The notes under the pieces were generated by a model. That model was not told where the DNA came from. It saw nothing but the letters and a program-made list of their open reading frames with translations, and ran no database searches. This document shows, piece after piece, positions 43,204 to 52,438 of a stretch of 64,000 nt of DNA (position 1 is the stretch's first letter; each line of letters begins with the position of its first letter). Source of the DNA: Vreelandella sedimenti (GTDB lineage: Bacteria; Pseudomonadota; Gammaproteobacteria; Pseudomonadales; Halomonadaceae); assembly GCF_013416325.1 (NCBI RefSeq), contig NZ_JACCGK010000007.1, positions 1 to 64,000 of the forward strand, read 5' to 3'. A program made the translations under genes and the position numbers.

Positions 43204-44718
43204 ATGGAAGCGAACAAACTCTCAACGTCCGGTGGCAACACCGGATTAATGCACCGGATAGCGCGAATCGCCGATGCACTGCCCCACCCTTTTATTATGT
43301 TTTTTATACTTTTTGTCGTCACGCTAGGCCTGTCGGCATTGATGAGCGTTTGGGTCGAGCCTGTGCGCCACCCGGCCACCGACGAGTTCGTTCAGGTTCG
43401 TTCGCTGCTTAGCTGGGACGGGCTAAGATTTATGGTGACCGGGGCAGTCACTAACTTCACCAGTTTCCGCCCGCTAGGGCTGGTACTGGTGATGGTATTA
43501 GCACTGGGGCTAATTCAGAAAACTGGCCTCGCCGATGCCACCATTCGACGCATGTTGAGTAATGTGGCGCCGCGCTTTATTACCCCGGCGGTGGTCATCA
43601 CCTCGATCATCGGCAATCTGGTTTCGGATGCGGCAGTTTTCCTGATTCCCCCTTTGGCCGCCATCATGTTTAAAACCGTTGGCCGAAACCCGATTGCCGG
43701 CATTATGGTGGCCTTTATCGCCGTTTTTGCTGGTTTTAGCGCCAATTTCTTTATTGCGGGCACGGATCTGCTGCTATCCGGTATCTCGACGGAAGTCGTT
43801 CAGAGCGTTAGCCCCGGCCACGAAGTCAGCGTGGTGGCCAACTGGTTCTTTATGTGTGCCTCGGTGCCGTTAATTACCCTAATTATCACCGTCATGAACG
43901 ACAAGTATGTCGAGCCCATGCTGGCGCGCTTTCAGGATCAGAGTGATGATGAAGACAAAAGCCACGGCGTACAGTTAACCGACACGGAACGGCGTGCGCT
44001 GCGCTACACCGGCATAGCGGCACTGGCCTATATTGCGGTTATCCTGCTGCTTATTCTGCCAGCGGGTTCCGGTTTACGCAGTGCTGAAGGGGGTCTGTTA
44101 CCTTCGCCCTTTATGAGTGGTTTGGTGCCCATCATCGTGCTGTTCTTTAGCCTGTGCGGCATTGTGTACGGCGTTTCGGTAGGTAAGATCAAACAATCCA
44201 GCGATGTACCACGCTTAATGGAAGCGGCGATGCGGGATATGTGTGGGTTTATTGTCATCGTCTTTATGGTGGCGCAATTTATTGCCATCTTTAACTGGTC
44301 AAACTTGGCGATTGTCAGCGCAGTGAATGGCGCTGACCTACTGCTACAAATCAATATGCCTACGGCGCTGGCTTTAGTGTGCTTTATTCTACTGGCCGCC
44401 GTCGTGAACCTATTTCTTTACAGCGGCTCGGCGCAGTGGGCGCTGATGGCGCCGATTTTTCTACCCATGCTGATGCTGTTGGGCCTTGAGCCAGAAGCCA
44501 TCCAAGCGGCTTACCGGATAGCCGATTCATCGACTAACGTGATCTCGCCCATTAACCCCTACCTGCCGTTAGTGCTCGCGGTCATCCACCTGTACAACAA
44601 GTCGTTTACCCTCGGCCATCTACTGACCATGGCCATGCCCTACTCCCTCGCCGTGTTAACCGGCTGGAGCAGCCTGTTCTTTATTTGGTACTGGCTGGGG
44701 TTACCGTTCGGACTTTGA
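43204..44718 (+). CDS. AbgT-family transporter
   Basis: A 504-residue inner-membrane protein with about 11-13 hydrophobic segments. Family features are the N-terminal IARIADALPHPFIMFFILF near residue 22, the GNLVSDAAVFLIPPLAAIMF segment near 139 and the C-terminal IADSSTNVISPINPYLPL near 437. AbgT proteins import p-aminobenzoyl-glutamate and some export antimetabolites (MtrF type). The preceding M20 amidohydrolase, 59 bases upstream, suggests import of the hydrolase substrate. It ends only 7 bases from the convergent recQ-like gene. Confidence 0.9.
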   Translation: MEANKLSTSGGNTGLMHRIARIADALPHPFIMFFILFVVTLGLSALMSVWVEPVRHPATDEFVQVRSLLSWDGLRFMVTGAVTNFTSFRPLGLVLVMVLALGLIQKTGLADATIRRMLSNVAPRFITPAVVITSIIGNLVSDAAVFLIPPLAAIMFKTVGRNPIAGIMVAFIAVFAGFSANFFIAGTDLLLSGISTEVVQSVSPGHEVSVVANWFFMCASVPLITLIITVMNDKYVEPMLARFQDQSDDEDKSHGVQLTDTERRALRYTGIAALAYIAVILLLILPAGSGLRSAEGGLLPSPFMSGLVPIIVLFFSLCGIVYGVSVGKIKQSSDVPRLMEAAMRDMCGFIVIVFMVAQFIAIFNWSNLAIVSAVNGADLLLQINMPTALALVCFILLAAVVNLFLYSGSAQWALMAPIFLPMLMLLGLEPEAIQAAYRIADSSTNVISPINPYLPLVLAVIHLYNKSFTLGHLLTMAMPYSLAVLTGWSSLFFIWYWLGLPFGL

Positions 44719-44725
44719 TCGGCCT

Positions 44726-46741
44726 TTATTGTCCCAGCATCGCCTCCGCCCACTCACGCACTTCTGGATAGGCGCGCTGTTCAAAGACCGCGAAGCCGTT
44801 CAGGCTGCGGGCTTTGAGCGGGGTAAACACCGGCATGGTCAAGCCACACAAAAAGTGCGCCAGCCGCTGGGCATTGGGCGGCTGGCCGAGCTGTTCGCTG
44901 TGGTGCTCAATCAGCGGTGTGGCGTAGCGCTGAAAATCGGCCGCCGTTAGCGGTGGCTCGGGCGGCGCATCAGGTAGTTTTACCGGGTGGCCATAACACA
45001 CCGAGCAATGTCCGCAGCGCCACTGTTCAGTATTGGATGGTGTATCAAAGGTGCTGTCACCAAAGGTACTATCACCAAAGTGCATGGTTAGCCGTCGTGT
45101 CAGGCAGTCCTCTGACTCGAACAGTGCCAGCATGGCCTGCAGCCGCTCAATCTCGATTCGCTCTCGATTCAGGCAATCGTCGTATAGCTGGCTCGCCAGC
45201 GCCTCAATGGTAAAATTCGGCTGGCAGATCTCGTAGACGTCGGTCATCCGCTTGCCTTCCAGGGTCAGCCAGCCCTTATCTTGAAAGTACTCAAGGGCGG
45301 TAATGACGCGAGCACGGGAAGCGTCAATCTGCTGCGCCTGCCCCGCCTGATTTAGACGGTCAAAATCTACCGTTCCCCAAATTCGCGCGATCGGAATATT
45401 GTCGATTATAAGGCGCACAAAGGCCGCCCGCTCGCCTTCAAAGCGGCTAACTAATTCACTAGGCTCAAGGTGGTAGCGCAGCCGGTACTCGGCTAGAAAT
45501 GCGAAGCGCGGTGCGATAATGCCATGCATCTCTAGCCGCACCAGCAGCGTCTTTAGCGGCAGAGGACGGATATTGGTATCACGGGAAAGCGTGTTGAGCA
45601 GCACCTCCCACTGGCGATCTGGCGCTTGGCCTGCCGCCGCTATCTCTTCCAACAAACGATAGATGCCCGCGTATTCAGGGGTATCGCCGTAAACGAAGTT
45701 TTCCAGCACCCGCAAGCCATCCCGCCCGGCCAGGGTCAGGCACGTGGAAGGCAGGCCGTCGCGTCCCGCCCGGCCAATCTCCTGGCTGTAGTTCTCGATG
45801 GATTTGGGCAGGTCATAATGCACCACATTGCGGATATCGCCCTTATCAATGCCCATGCCAAAGGCGATAGTGGCCACGATGCAGGGCGACTCGCCGCTCA
45901 TAAATTGCCGCTGAATCTCATCCCGTCGCTGGGAATCTAGCCCTGCATGGTAAGCCTGGGCAGCGATTCCCTGGGCCGCTAACGCCTTCGCCACCCGCTC
46001 GGCGGTTTGTTGCAGGGTGACGTAAATAATCGTCGGTGCTTCGCTACCCGGCTGCATCTGCGGTTTTAGCCAGTTGATCAGCTGCTGCGGGCGATCTTCC
46101 ATGGCCGGAGATACCAGCAGTTCAAGATTTGAACGGTAAAAGCCGGTGGCAATCACGTTCTCCGGCGCAATGGCAAACTTCTCACCCATATCGGCAATTA
46201 CTGCCGGGGTCGCCGTGGCGGTAAGCAGCAGCACCTGGGGAATGGCAAAGTCGCCCTGGTAGTCCGGCAGCTTGAGGTAGTCAGGGCGGAAGTTATGCCC
46301 CCACTCAGAGAGGCAGTGGGCTTCATCAACCACCATAAGTGAAATATGCACTTGGCGCAGAAAGTGGCGAAAGCGCTCATTCTTGAGCCGCTCCACCGAG
46401 ACCATAAGGATTTTCAGCTCGCCGCTTTTAGCGCGCTCCATCACTTCCCGGGTAGCATCACGGTCTTGGGTGGAATCAATGCTTGCCGCTGCCACGCCGT
46501 GGCGGGCCAGAAACGCCAGTTGATCCTGCATCAGCGCCAGCAACGGTGACACCACCAGGGTTAAGTGCGGTAGGTGCAGCGCTGGAAGCTGGTAGCACAA
46601 TGACTTCCCCGCGCCGGTAGCAAAAATCGCCGCCGTGGAGTGCCCCGCCAACACTTTGGTCACCACTGCCTGCTGGCCGCCACGAAAGTCGTCAAAACCA
46701 AATACGTCTTTCAGCGTTTGCTGCGGTGATATAGGGGGCAT
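44726..46741 (-). CDS. recQ: RecQ-family ATP-dependent DNA helicase
   Basis: A 671-residue superfamily 2 helicase that unwinds DNA 3' to 5' in repair. Walker A is ATGAGKS at 41-47 and DEAH at 139-142. Motif VI is in YSQEIGRAGRDGLPSTCLTL near 330. The zinc cluster (CLTRRLTMHFGD, then CGHCSVCYG near 578) comes after a winged-helix-like part, and I see no HRDC domain after it. So the arrangement differs from E. coli RecQ and this is probably the second RecQ type of proteobacteria. A 15-base tandem duplication at 45046-45075 gives GDSTF twice in the zinc region. Last gene of the truC-tcdA-DUF1653-recQ run. Confidence 0.9.
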   Translation of the reverse strand: MPPISPQQTLKDVFGFDDFRGGQQAVVTKVLAGHSTAAIFATGAGKSLCYQLPALHLPHLTLVVSPLLALMQDQLAFLARHGVAAASIDSTQDRDATREVMERAKSGELKILMVSVERLKNERFRHFLRQVHISLMVVDEAHCLSEWGHNFRPDYLKLPDYQGDFAIPQVLLLTATATPAVIADMGEKFAIAPENVIATGFYRSNLELLVSPAMEDRPQQLINWLKPQMQPGSEAPTIIYVTLQQTAERVAKALAAQGIAAQAYHAGLDSQRRDEIQRQFMSGESPCIVATIAFGMGIDKGDIRNVVHYDLPKSIENYSQEIGRAGRDGLPSTCLTLAGRDGLRVLENFVYGDTPEYAGIYRLLEEIAAAGQAPDRQWEVLLNTLSRDTNIRPLPLKTLLVRLEMHGIIAPRFAFLAEYRLRYHLEPSELVSRFEGERAAFVRLIIDNIPIARIWGTVDFDRLNQAGQAQQIDASRARVITALEYFQDKGWLTLEGKRMTDVYEICQPNFTIEALASQLYDDCLNRERIEIERLQAMLALFESEDCLTRRLTMHFGDSTFGDSTFDTPSNTEQWRCGHCSVCYGHPVKLPDAPPEPPLTAADFQRYATPLIEHHSEQLGQPPNAQRLAHFLCGLTMPVFTPLKARSLNGFAVFEQRAYPEVREWAEAMLGQ

Positions 46742-46768
46742 GAATACTCCTTGATAGCGAAATTCCGG

Positions 46769-46987
46769 CTAAAACGCCTTTTCCAGCGCAAAGCGCGGCT
46801 GGGTGTGGCCCTCTTTCGTCACTGTTTCCGTAAACATCTCAAGCGGACGCACCCAGAGGTCGTAGTCACCGTAAAGGGCACGATACACCACCAGCGGCTC
46901 TTGGTTTTCGCTGTGCTGGGCGGTGCCAAGCACTTCGTAAAGGCTGCCTTTGTAGTGGCGATAAATACCGGGAACGGGGGCAGTCAT
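46769..46987 (-). CDS. DUF1653 small protein
   Basis: A 72-residue protein that matches DUF1653 over its whole length: GIYRHYKGSLYEVLG near residue 6, then PLVVYRALYGDYDLWVRPLEMF near 30. The fold is a small beta-rich domain and the function is unknown. It starts in an ATGA overlap with tcdA and lies 27 bases before the recQ-like gene, so it is part of the same transcript. Confidence 0.85.
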   Translation of the reverse strand: MTAPVPGIYRHYKGSLYEVLGTAQHSENQEPLVVYRALYGDYDLWVRPLEMFTETVTKEGHTQPRFALEKAF

Positions 46988-47889
46988 TGGCTCTCCTCTT
47001 GAGGTGCGTTTGTGGCGGCTGGCTGGTTGGCTTTTTTGGCGAGGCGTTCGAGCACTTTTGACGCGGCGACAAAGCCAAAGGTGCCGGTTAAAAAAGTCGC
47101 AGCACCGAAACCGGAAGCGCAGTCCAAGCGCGTGGCATCACCACTGCCAGGCTTTTGCAAGCACACTTCACCGTCGGTGCCGGGATACACCAATTGCTCG
47201 TCGGAGTAGACGCACTCTACCGAGAAGCGCCGTTTGGGGTTGCGGGAAAAGCCGTAATCCCGACGCAGCCGCGAGCGCACTTTGGATAGCAGCGGGTCGT
47301 GCTCGGTGCGGGTGAGGTCCGCGACCTGAATACGTGTGGGGTCAGTTTGCCCGCCCGCCGCGCCGGTCACGGTAATGGGGATTTTGCGCCGCTTGCACCA
47401 AGCAATCAGCGCGGCTTTGGCGATCACGCTGTCGATGGCATCCACCACGTGATCGGCATCATCGGGAATCCGCTCGGCCAGGTTGGTGGGTGTCACGAAG
47501 GCAGTGTCAGCCACAATCTCAATTTCCGGGGCAATCAAGCGGCAGCGCTCGGCCAGCACATCAACCTTGGGCTGACCGATAGTACCATCCAGCGCATGGA
47601 GCTGGCGGTTGACGTTGGAAACGCAGACGTCGTCCAGGTCAATCAACGTCAGCTTGCCAATGCCCGAGCGTGCCAGCGCCTCTACCGTCCAACTGCCTAC
47701 CCCGCCGACACCCACCACCACCACGTGGGCATGACGAAACACCTCGGCTGCACGCTGGCCATAAAGACGGCGAATGCCGCCAAAGCGAAAATCATAATCT
47801 GCAGAAGGAGGTTTCACGTTAGCCGTAGGCACAGGCGAAGCGGACGGCATGCTCGATGGAGTAGCTGAGGACATCACAAACTCACTCAT
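46984..47889 (-). CDS. tcdA: tRNA threonylcarbamoyladenosine dehydratase TcdA
   Basis: A 301-residue E1-like enzyme (CsdL/YgdL) that cyclises t6A37 of tRNA to ct6A with ATP. It has FGGIRRLYG near residue 36, the nucleotide loop VVGVGGVGSWTVEALARSG at about 58-76 and IDLDDVCVSNVNRQ near 83. The first 30 residues are a serine/proline-rich extension not usual for the family. An internal ATG at codon 6 is an alternative start. The first ATG is preferred for its ATGA overlap with truC. It overlaps the DUF1653 gene in the same way. Confidence 0.93.
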   Translation of the reverse strand: MSEFVMSSATPSSMPSASPVPTANVKPPSADYDFRFGGIRRLYGQRAAEVFRHAHVVVVGVGGVGSWTVEALARSGIGKLTLIDLDDVCVSNVNRQLHALDGTIGQPKVDVLAERCRLIAPEIEIVADTAFVTPTNLAERIPDDADHVVDAIDSVIAKAALIAWCKRRKIPITVTGAAGGQTDPTRIQVADLTRTEHDPLLSKVRSRLRRDYGFSRNPKRRFSVECVYSDEQLVYPGTDGEVCLQKPGSGDATRLDCASGFGAATFLTGTFGFVAASKVLERLAKKANQPAATNAPQEESQ

Positions 47890-48659
47890 AACGCTTGAAG
47901 GGCGGAAGGCTTGGTGTGGGGCGGCGTGCGCACGCTATCCAGCGGTAAATGCCCCGCCCAGCCAAGCTGGTTAAACAGGGCGATCATGGTGTCATCCAAG
48001 GCACAGCTCAATTGTACACGCTTGTCTAGCAGCGGATGGTCAAAGGCCAAATAGGTCGCGGCGAGCAGCAAGCGCGGAGCACTCATCTGCTCAGCAAAAA
48101 AGCGATTGTGGACACTTTTACCGTGCTTGGCATCACCAATAATTGGGTAGCCACGCCGGGAAAGATGGCGGCGAATTTGATGGCGGCGCCCGGTCAGCGG
48201 CCGCGCCTCTACCAGGGAGTAGCGCGCCACCGGGTAGCGGTCGACCTGCACGGGCAGCTCGACGCTATCCAGGCGGCGAATATCGGTCATCGCGGGCATG
48301 GCGGGCATTTCCGCCTTGGGGCGCGTACCGTCCTCTTCCCTTAGCGGGTAATCCAAACGATCATTTTCCGGTGCTTTACCGCGCACCACTGCCAGGTAGC
48401 GCTTTTCCACCTGGCGCTCGCTAAACGCATCGCTGAGCAGACCAGCCACTGCCGACGAGAGAGCAAATACCATTACCCCCGAGGTCGGCCGATCCAGCCG
48501 GTGAACGGGATATACCCGCTTGCCAAGCTGGTCGCGTAAGCGCTGAAGCAGAAATTCGGTTTCACCGCGCGCCAACGCCGAGCGATGCACCAAAAGCCCT
48601 GACGGCTTATGCACCGCGACGAGATACTCATCCTGATAGAGGATGTTGAGTGGCGTCAT
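47886..48659 (-). CDS. truC: tRNA pseudouridine(65) synthase TruC
   Basis: A 257-residue RluA-family pseudouridine synthase. The catalytic motif is VHRLDRPTSGVMVFA near residue 53, with the aspartate in HRLDR. The KPSGLLVHRS motif near residue 18 fits TruC, as does GRRHQIRRHLSRRGYPIIGD near 157. It modifies U65 of some tRNAs. It is followed by tcdA in an ATGA overlap, so two tRNA-modification genes are translationally coupled. The C-terminus carries a short extra tail. Confidence 0.9.
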   Translation of the reverse strand: MTPLNILYQDEYLVAVHKPSGLLVHRSALARGETEFLLQRLRDQLGKRVYPVHRLDRPTSGVMVFALSSAVAGLLSDAFSERQVEKRYLAVVRGKAPENDRLDYPLREEDGTRPKAEMPAMPAMTDIRRLDSVELPVQVDRYPVARYSLVEARPLTGRRHQIRRHLSRRGYPIIGDAKHGKSVHNRFFAEQMSAPRLLLAATYLAFDHPLLDKRVQLSCALDDTMIALFNQLGWAGHLPLDSVRTPPHTKPSALQAL

Positions 48660-48775
48660 AACGCTCCCCGGTTAAAGCTAACAATCTAAACAGGGCGCCA
48701 TTGTCGCGGCTTGGCCGTGAGATGTCATCCGCGCAATACGCTATTCACGACAGCGCTTGCTAAGAAGGTAGGTGA

Positions 48776-49723
48776 TCAGCAGTTCATTGTTGGTGGAGTA
48801 GGAAAAAGCGGCAGCTGCCCAGGCGGGATATGCTCTTTTAGAAACGCTAAAAATGCCTGCGTCGCCGTCGGCAATGTGCGCTTGGCTAGGGTCTGGACTT
48901 CAATAAAGCGGGAATCCATGCCCTGGTCTCGAATAGGAATCGCCACTAAGCGCTGTTGCTGAATGCGGTAGCGCACTGATATTTCCCCTGCCAGCGCCAC
49001 ACCGCCCCCGAGCATGGCGAAGTTAATCAAAGCCTCGGTGTAATCGCTGCTAAAAATGGATTCAAACGCCAGGTTTTGACGGCTACAGCAGATATCAAAC
49101 AGCTGGCGCAGGGTCGTGTCTGGCGAGGGTAACGCCAGCGGATAGCCCTGAAGCTGCGCCAGCGAGATATGTTTTTTAACGGCAAGCTCATGGTGCGGAG
49201 AAACCAGCGCCATAATTGGCGCTGGCTGCCTAAGGGCAACGGTAATATCCGCCTCAGGCTTGAGGCTAAAGGTAATGCCGATATCTGCATCGCCTTCCCT
49301 GACATACCGAGTCGCTTGGGCGGGCGCCCCCACCATCAGGTGGAAATGAATACCGCTGTAACGCTTGCGAAAAGCCGCAATTGCCGCGGGTAAAAAATCC
49401 ACGGCAAAGCCTTCCGAACTAGCCAAACGAACCTTGCCCCGCTGTAACCCACGCAAGGCCATTATTTCGCTGCCAATACGGTCTGCCTCAAGCTGCATAT
49501 GGCGGGCATGCATCGCCAGTAACTCCCCTGCCGCGCTGGGCACCATACCCCGCGCACGGCGCTCAAACAGCAGCGTATCCAGCTCGCTTTCCAACCGGGC
49601 AATCTGACGGCTGATGGCTGAGGGCGCCACATTTAGCTTCCCTGAGGCTTCACTAATAGAGCCACAGCGAACCACTTCGAGAAAGTAGCGTAACGCCGTT
49701 TCTTGTAATACGCGTGGATTCAT
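48776..49723 (-). CDS. LysR-family transcriptional regulator
   Basis: A 315-residue LysR protein. The helix-turn-helix is near residues 19-40 (ISEASGKLNVAPSAISRQIARLE), followed by the effector domain from about 92 on. The start is set at 49723 because a GGGGGAG lies 5 bases upstream and conserved sequence begins there; the longer frame adds 27 unlikely residues. It is divergent from the peptide-type ABC importer with a 185-base gap. A dyad at 49747-49765 with T-N11-A form lies directly upstream of its start. Control of the importer and peptidases is inferred. Confidence 0.88.
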   Translation of the reverse strand: MNPRVLQETALRYFLEVVRCGSISEASGKLNVAPSAISRQIARLESELDTLLFERRARGMVPSAAGELLAMHARHMQLEADRIGSEIMALRGLQRGKVRLASSEGFAVDFLPAAIAAFRKRYSGIHFHLMVGAPAQATRYVREGDADIGITFSLKPEADITVALRQPAPIMALVSPHHELAVKKHISLAQLQGYPLALPSPDTTLRQLFDICCSRQNLAFESIFSSDYTEALINFAMLGGGVALAGEISVRYRIQQQRLVAIPIRDQGMDSRFIEVQTLAKRTLPTATQAFLAFLKEHIPPGQLPLFPTPPTMNC

Positions 49724-49746
49724 AGTGGCTCCCCCTTCGCCATAAG

Positions 49747-49765
49747 CATTGCCAAAACGGCAATG
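49747..49765. promoter_or_regulatory. LysR-type dyad in the divergent gap
   Basis: CATTGCCAAAACGGCAATG has perfect 7-base arms around a 5-base centre. It contains T-N11-A (T 49750, A 49762), the classic LysR box. It lies 24 bases upstream of the LysR start and within the shared promoter region with the ABC importer. Confidence 0.55.
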
Positions 49766-49908
49766 ATAAGTTCTAAACATTGCACTTGTGGCACTCCTAA
49801 GCAATAGATTAGTTTTAATTCAAGGCGGCGGCTCATCTAACAAAATAACAGCCTCGCCGGTACGCCAAACGCTCATAACCTTCCTTTATTAAAAAAACGA
49901 GGTATGGC

Positions 49909-51426
49909 ATGCAAACACCCAAAACTCTCTACTGCGTTACATCACTTGCTTTACTCAGCATCGCGACACCCGCCTTGGCTGGCAAAGCCAACGATACGTT
50001 GGTCTATGCATCTGACAGCGAACCCGAGAACGTTAGCCCCTACCACAACAATCTGCGTGAAGGGGTTATCCTTGCCCATTTGGCCTGGGACACGTTGATC
50101 TATCGCAACCCGCAAACCAACGAGTACGAGCCGCGTTTGGCAACCGAATGGGAGTGGACCGATGATAAGAGCCTGGATCTTGTGCTGCGCGAAGGAGTGA
50201 CCTTTCACAACGGCGAGACCTTCAATGCCGACGATGTGGCATTCACCTTCAACTACGCGGTGTCCCCCGAATCACGGGTGGTGACGCGCCAAAATGTTGA
50301 CTGGATCGAAAGCGTTGAGAAGCTTGATGAGTACCAAGTCCGCATTCACCTCAAAGAGCCTTTCCCCGCAGCCCTTGAGTACCTTTCCGGCCCAATGCCA
50401 ATTTACCCCGATGAGTATTTCCAGGAAGTGGGTATCGAGGGTTTTAGTCGTGAGCCCGTAGGTACCGGCCCTTACCGGATTACCAACGTCCGCCCTGGGG
50501 ATGGCGTTAGCCTAACGCGCTTTGATGACTACTTTGCCGACAGTCCTATTGGTCAGCCGGAGATCGCTAATATCGAGTTCAAGGCCATTGCCGATGCGGA
50601 CTCACGTATGGCGCAATTAATGTCCGGTCAAGTCGATTGGATCTGGCGCGTGCCGTCGGATCAAGCTGAGTCGTTAAACGCTATGCCACAGCTTAGCGTG
50701 CTAGGCGGCGAAACCATGCGAGTCGGTTATATCGGCCTGGATGCCGCGACCCGAGAAGATTCACCGCTAAATGACATCCGCGTACGCCAAGCCATCAATC
50801 ATGCGATGAACCGGGAAGGGCTCGCTAACGACCTAGTGCGCGGCGGCAGCCAGCCCCTCTACGCCCCCTGCTTCCCGACTCAGTTTGGCTGTGAAACACA
50901 AGACGTTATTGAGTATGAGTACGACCCTGAAAAAGCCCGTGAACTACTTGCTGAAGCCGGTTACGCCGATGGCTTCGACATTGACCTTCACGCCTACCGT
51001 GAACGGAATTACGCCGAAGCAATGATTGGCGACCTGCGTGCAGTGGGCATTAATGCCAATCTGCGCTTTATGACCTCCCCCGCGTTGCTGGAGCTTCAGC
51101 GCAACGGTCAAACCGATATGTCGTTCAAAGCCTGGGGCTCCTTCTCTATTAATGATGTCTCGGCTTTCGTTAGCGTCTATTTCACAGGCGGCATTGACGA
51201 TCTCTGGCAGGACACTCAGGTGCAGGAGTGGCTGCAGGTCGCCGATACCTCGGTAGATCCTGATGTGCGCTTAGAGCACTACCAAAAAGCTTTCGCCCGC
51301 ATTTCCGAGCAAGCGTACTGGGCACCGCTGTTCTCCTACTCCACCTACTACGCCCACACCGCTGATCTCGACTTCACTGCCTACCCTGATGAACTCCCCC
51401 GCTTCTACGAGGCGAGCTGGAAATAA
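49909..51426 (+). CDS. ABC transporter substrate-binding protein, family 5 (peptide type)
   Basis: A 505-residue periplasmic binding protein. A signal peptide with core SLALLSIATPALA is probably cleaved after residue 24. The family 5 body includes ATEWEWTDDKSLDLVLREGVTFHNGETFNADDVAFTFNYAV near 64-104, its most diagnostic stretch. Related proteins bind di- or oligopeptides, glutathione or nickel. It is followed by two permeases, two ATPases and two M20 peptidases, so a peptide or N-acyl amino acid is the likely ligand. It is the first gene of the run; an A-rich segment precedes the ATG, with only a weak GAGG-type ribosome site. Confidence 0.92.
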   Translation: MQTPKTLYCVTSLALLSIATPALAGKANDTLVYASDSEPENVSPYHNNLREGVILAHLAWDTLIYRNPQTNEYEPRLATEWEWTDDKSLDLVLREGVTFHNGETFNADDVAFTFNYAVSPESRVVTRQNVDWIESVEKLDEYQVRIHLKEPFPAALEYLSGPMPIYPDEYFQEVGIEGFSREPVGTGPYRITNVRPGDGVSLTRFDDYFADSPIGQPEIANIEFKAIADADSRMAQLMSGQVDWIWRVPSDQAESLNAMPQLSVLGGETMRVGYIGLDAATREDSPLNDIRVRQAINHAMNREGLANDLVRGGSQPLYAPCFPTQFGCETQDVIEYEYDPEKARELLAEAGYADGFDIDLHAYRERNYAEAMIGDLRAVGINANLRFMTSPALLELQRNGQTDMSFKAWGSFSINDVSAFVSVYFTGGIDDLWQDTQVQEWLQVADTSVDPDVRLEHYQKAFARISEQAYWAPLFSYSTYYAHTADLDFTAYPDELPRFYEASWK

Positions 51427-51509
51427 CGTTACCGATGGCATCTGATCGAGTTAACGGCAGCCGTGGAAATCACCACGGCTAGCCTTCCACAGCGAGGGAG
51501 TGATGCTTT

Positions 51510-52427
51510 ATGTGGGCATTTGTTTTCAAGCGCACGCTGATAGCGCTTAGCGTCGCGCTAACTATTTCGGTGCTCTGCTTTAGTCTGCTGCAGCTCTCGG
51601 GTGACTTGGCACTCTCCATTGGCGGCCCCGAGGCCACCGCCGAACAGGTCGAGCAAATTCGTATTGAGTACGGCCTGGATCGCCCGGTGATTGAGCAATT
51701 TACGACGTGGATATGGGGAGCTGTGCAGCTCGACTTTGGACGCTCTTACTACTACCAGAGCGAGGTCATGGACTTAGTCGTTGAGCGCCTACCGGTAACG
51801 ATGACCCTGGGAATGTTGGCCTTGGCGATTGCTCTGGGCGTTTCTATTCCGCTCGGCGTTGTGGCCGCGCTCAAGCGTGGCAGCTGGATAGACCGCGCGG
51901 CCATGGCGATTGCGGTCACCGGCCAGGCAATGCCCAACTTCTGGTTTGGCTTAACGCTGATCATCCTGTTTGCCGTCAAGTTGCAGTGGTTTCCCGCCGC
52001 AGGTAGTGATAGCTGGCAAGGCTTTGTGCTACCCGCCATTGCGCTGGGCTATTACGCCACCCCCGCCATGATGCGGCTAACCCGCAGCGGCATGCTGGAA
52101 GTACTGGAGGCAGATTACATTCGCACCGCCCGGGCAAAAGGGCTGCGCACCGGCACGGTGATTTTCAAACACGCGCTACGCAATGCGGTGATTCCAGTGG
52201 TGGCACTGGCCGCCGTGGAGCTGGGATTTATGCTCGGCGGCTCGGTGGTGATAGAGACTGTCTTTTCGCTGCGTGGGCTGGGGCAACTGGCCTGGAATGC
52301 GATTTCCCGTAACGACTATCCGGTGGTTCAAGCCATCGTTCTGATCATTGCGCTGTTCTATATCGTGCTGACGCTAATTGCCGACATTCTCAACGCAGTA
52401 CTCGACCCACGATTACGTGCGCGCTAA
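51510..52427 (+). CDS. ABC transporter permease, DppB type
   Basis: A 305-residue inner-membrane permease with six hydrophobic segments (first near 10-28). The EAA loop ADYIRTARAKGLRTGTVIFKHALRNAVIPV near residue 202 contacts the ATPases. The N-terminal segment and GLDRPVIEQFTTWIWGAVQLDFGRS near 53 are typical of DppB/OppB. It forms the channel with the DppC-type permease encoded 11 bases downstream. Confidence 0.94.
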   Translation: MWAFVFKRTLIALSVALTISVLCFSLLQLSGDLALSIGGPEATAEQVEQIRIEYGLDRPVIEQFTTWIWGAVQLDFGRSYYYQSEVMDLVVERLPVTMTLGMLALAIALGVSIPLGVVAALKRGSWIDRAAMAIAVTGQAMPNFWFGLTLIILFAVKLQWFPAAGSDSWQGFVLPAIALGYYATPAMMRLTRSGMLEVLEADYIRTARAKGLRTGTVIFKHALRNAVIPVVALAAVELGFMLGGSVVIETVFSLRGLGQLAWNAISRNDYPVVQAIVLIIALFYIVLTLIADILNAVLDPRLRAR

Positions 52428-52438
52428 CGGAGAACACC

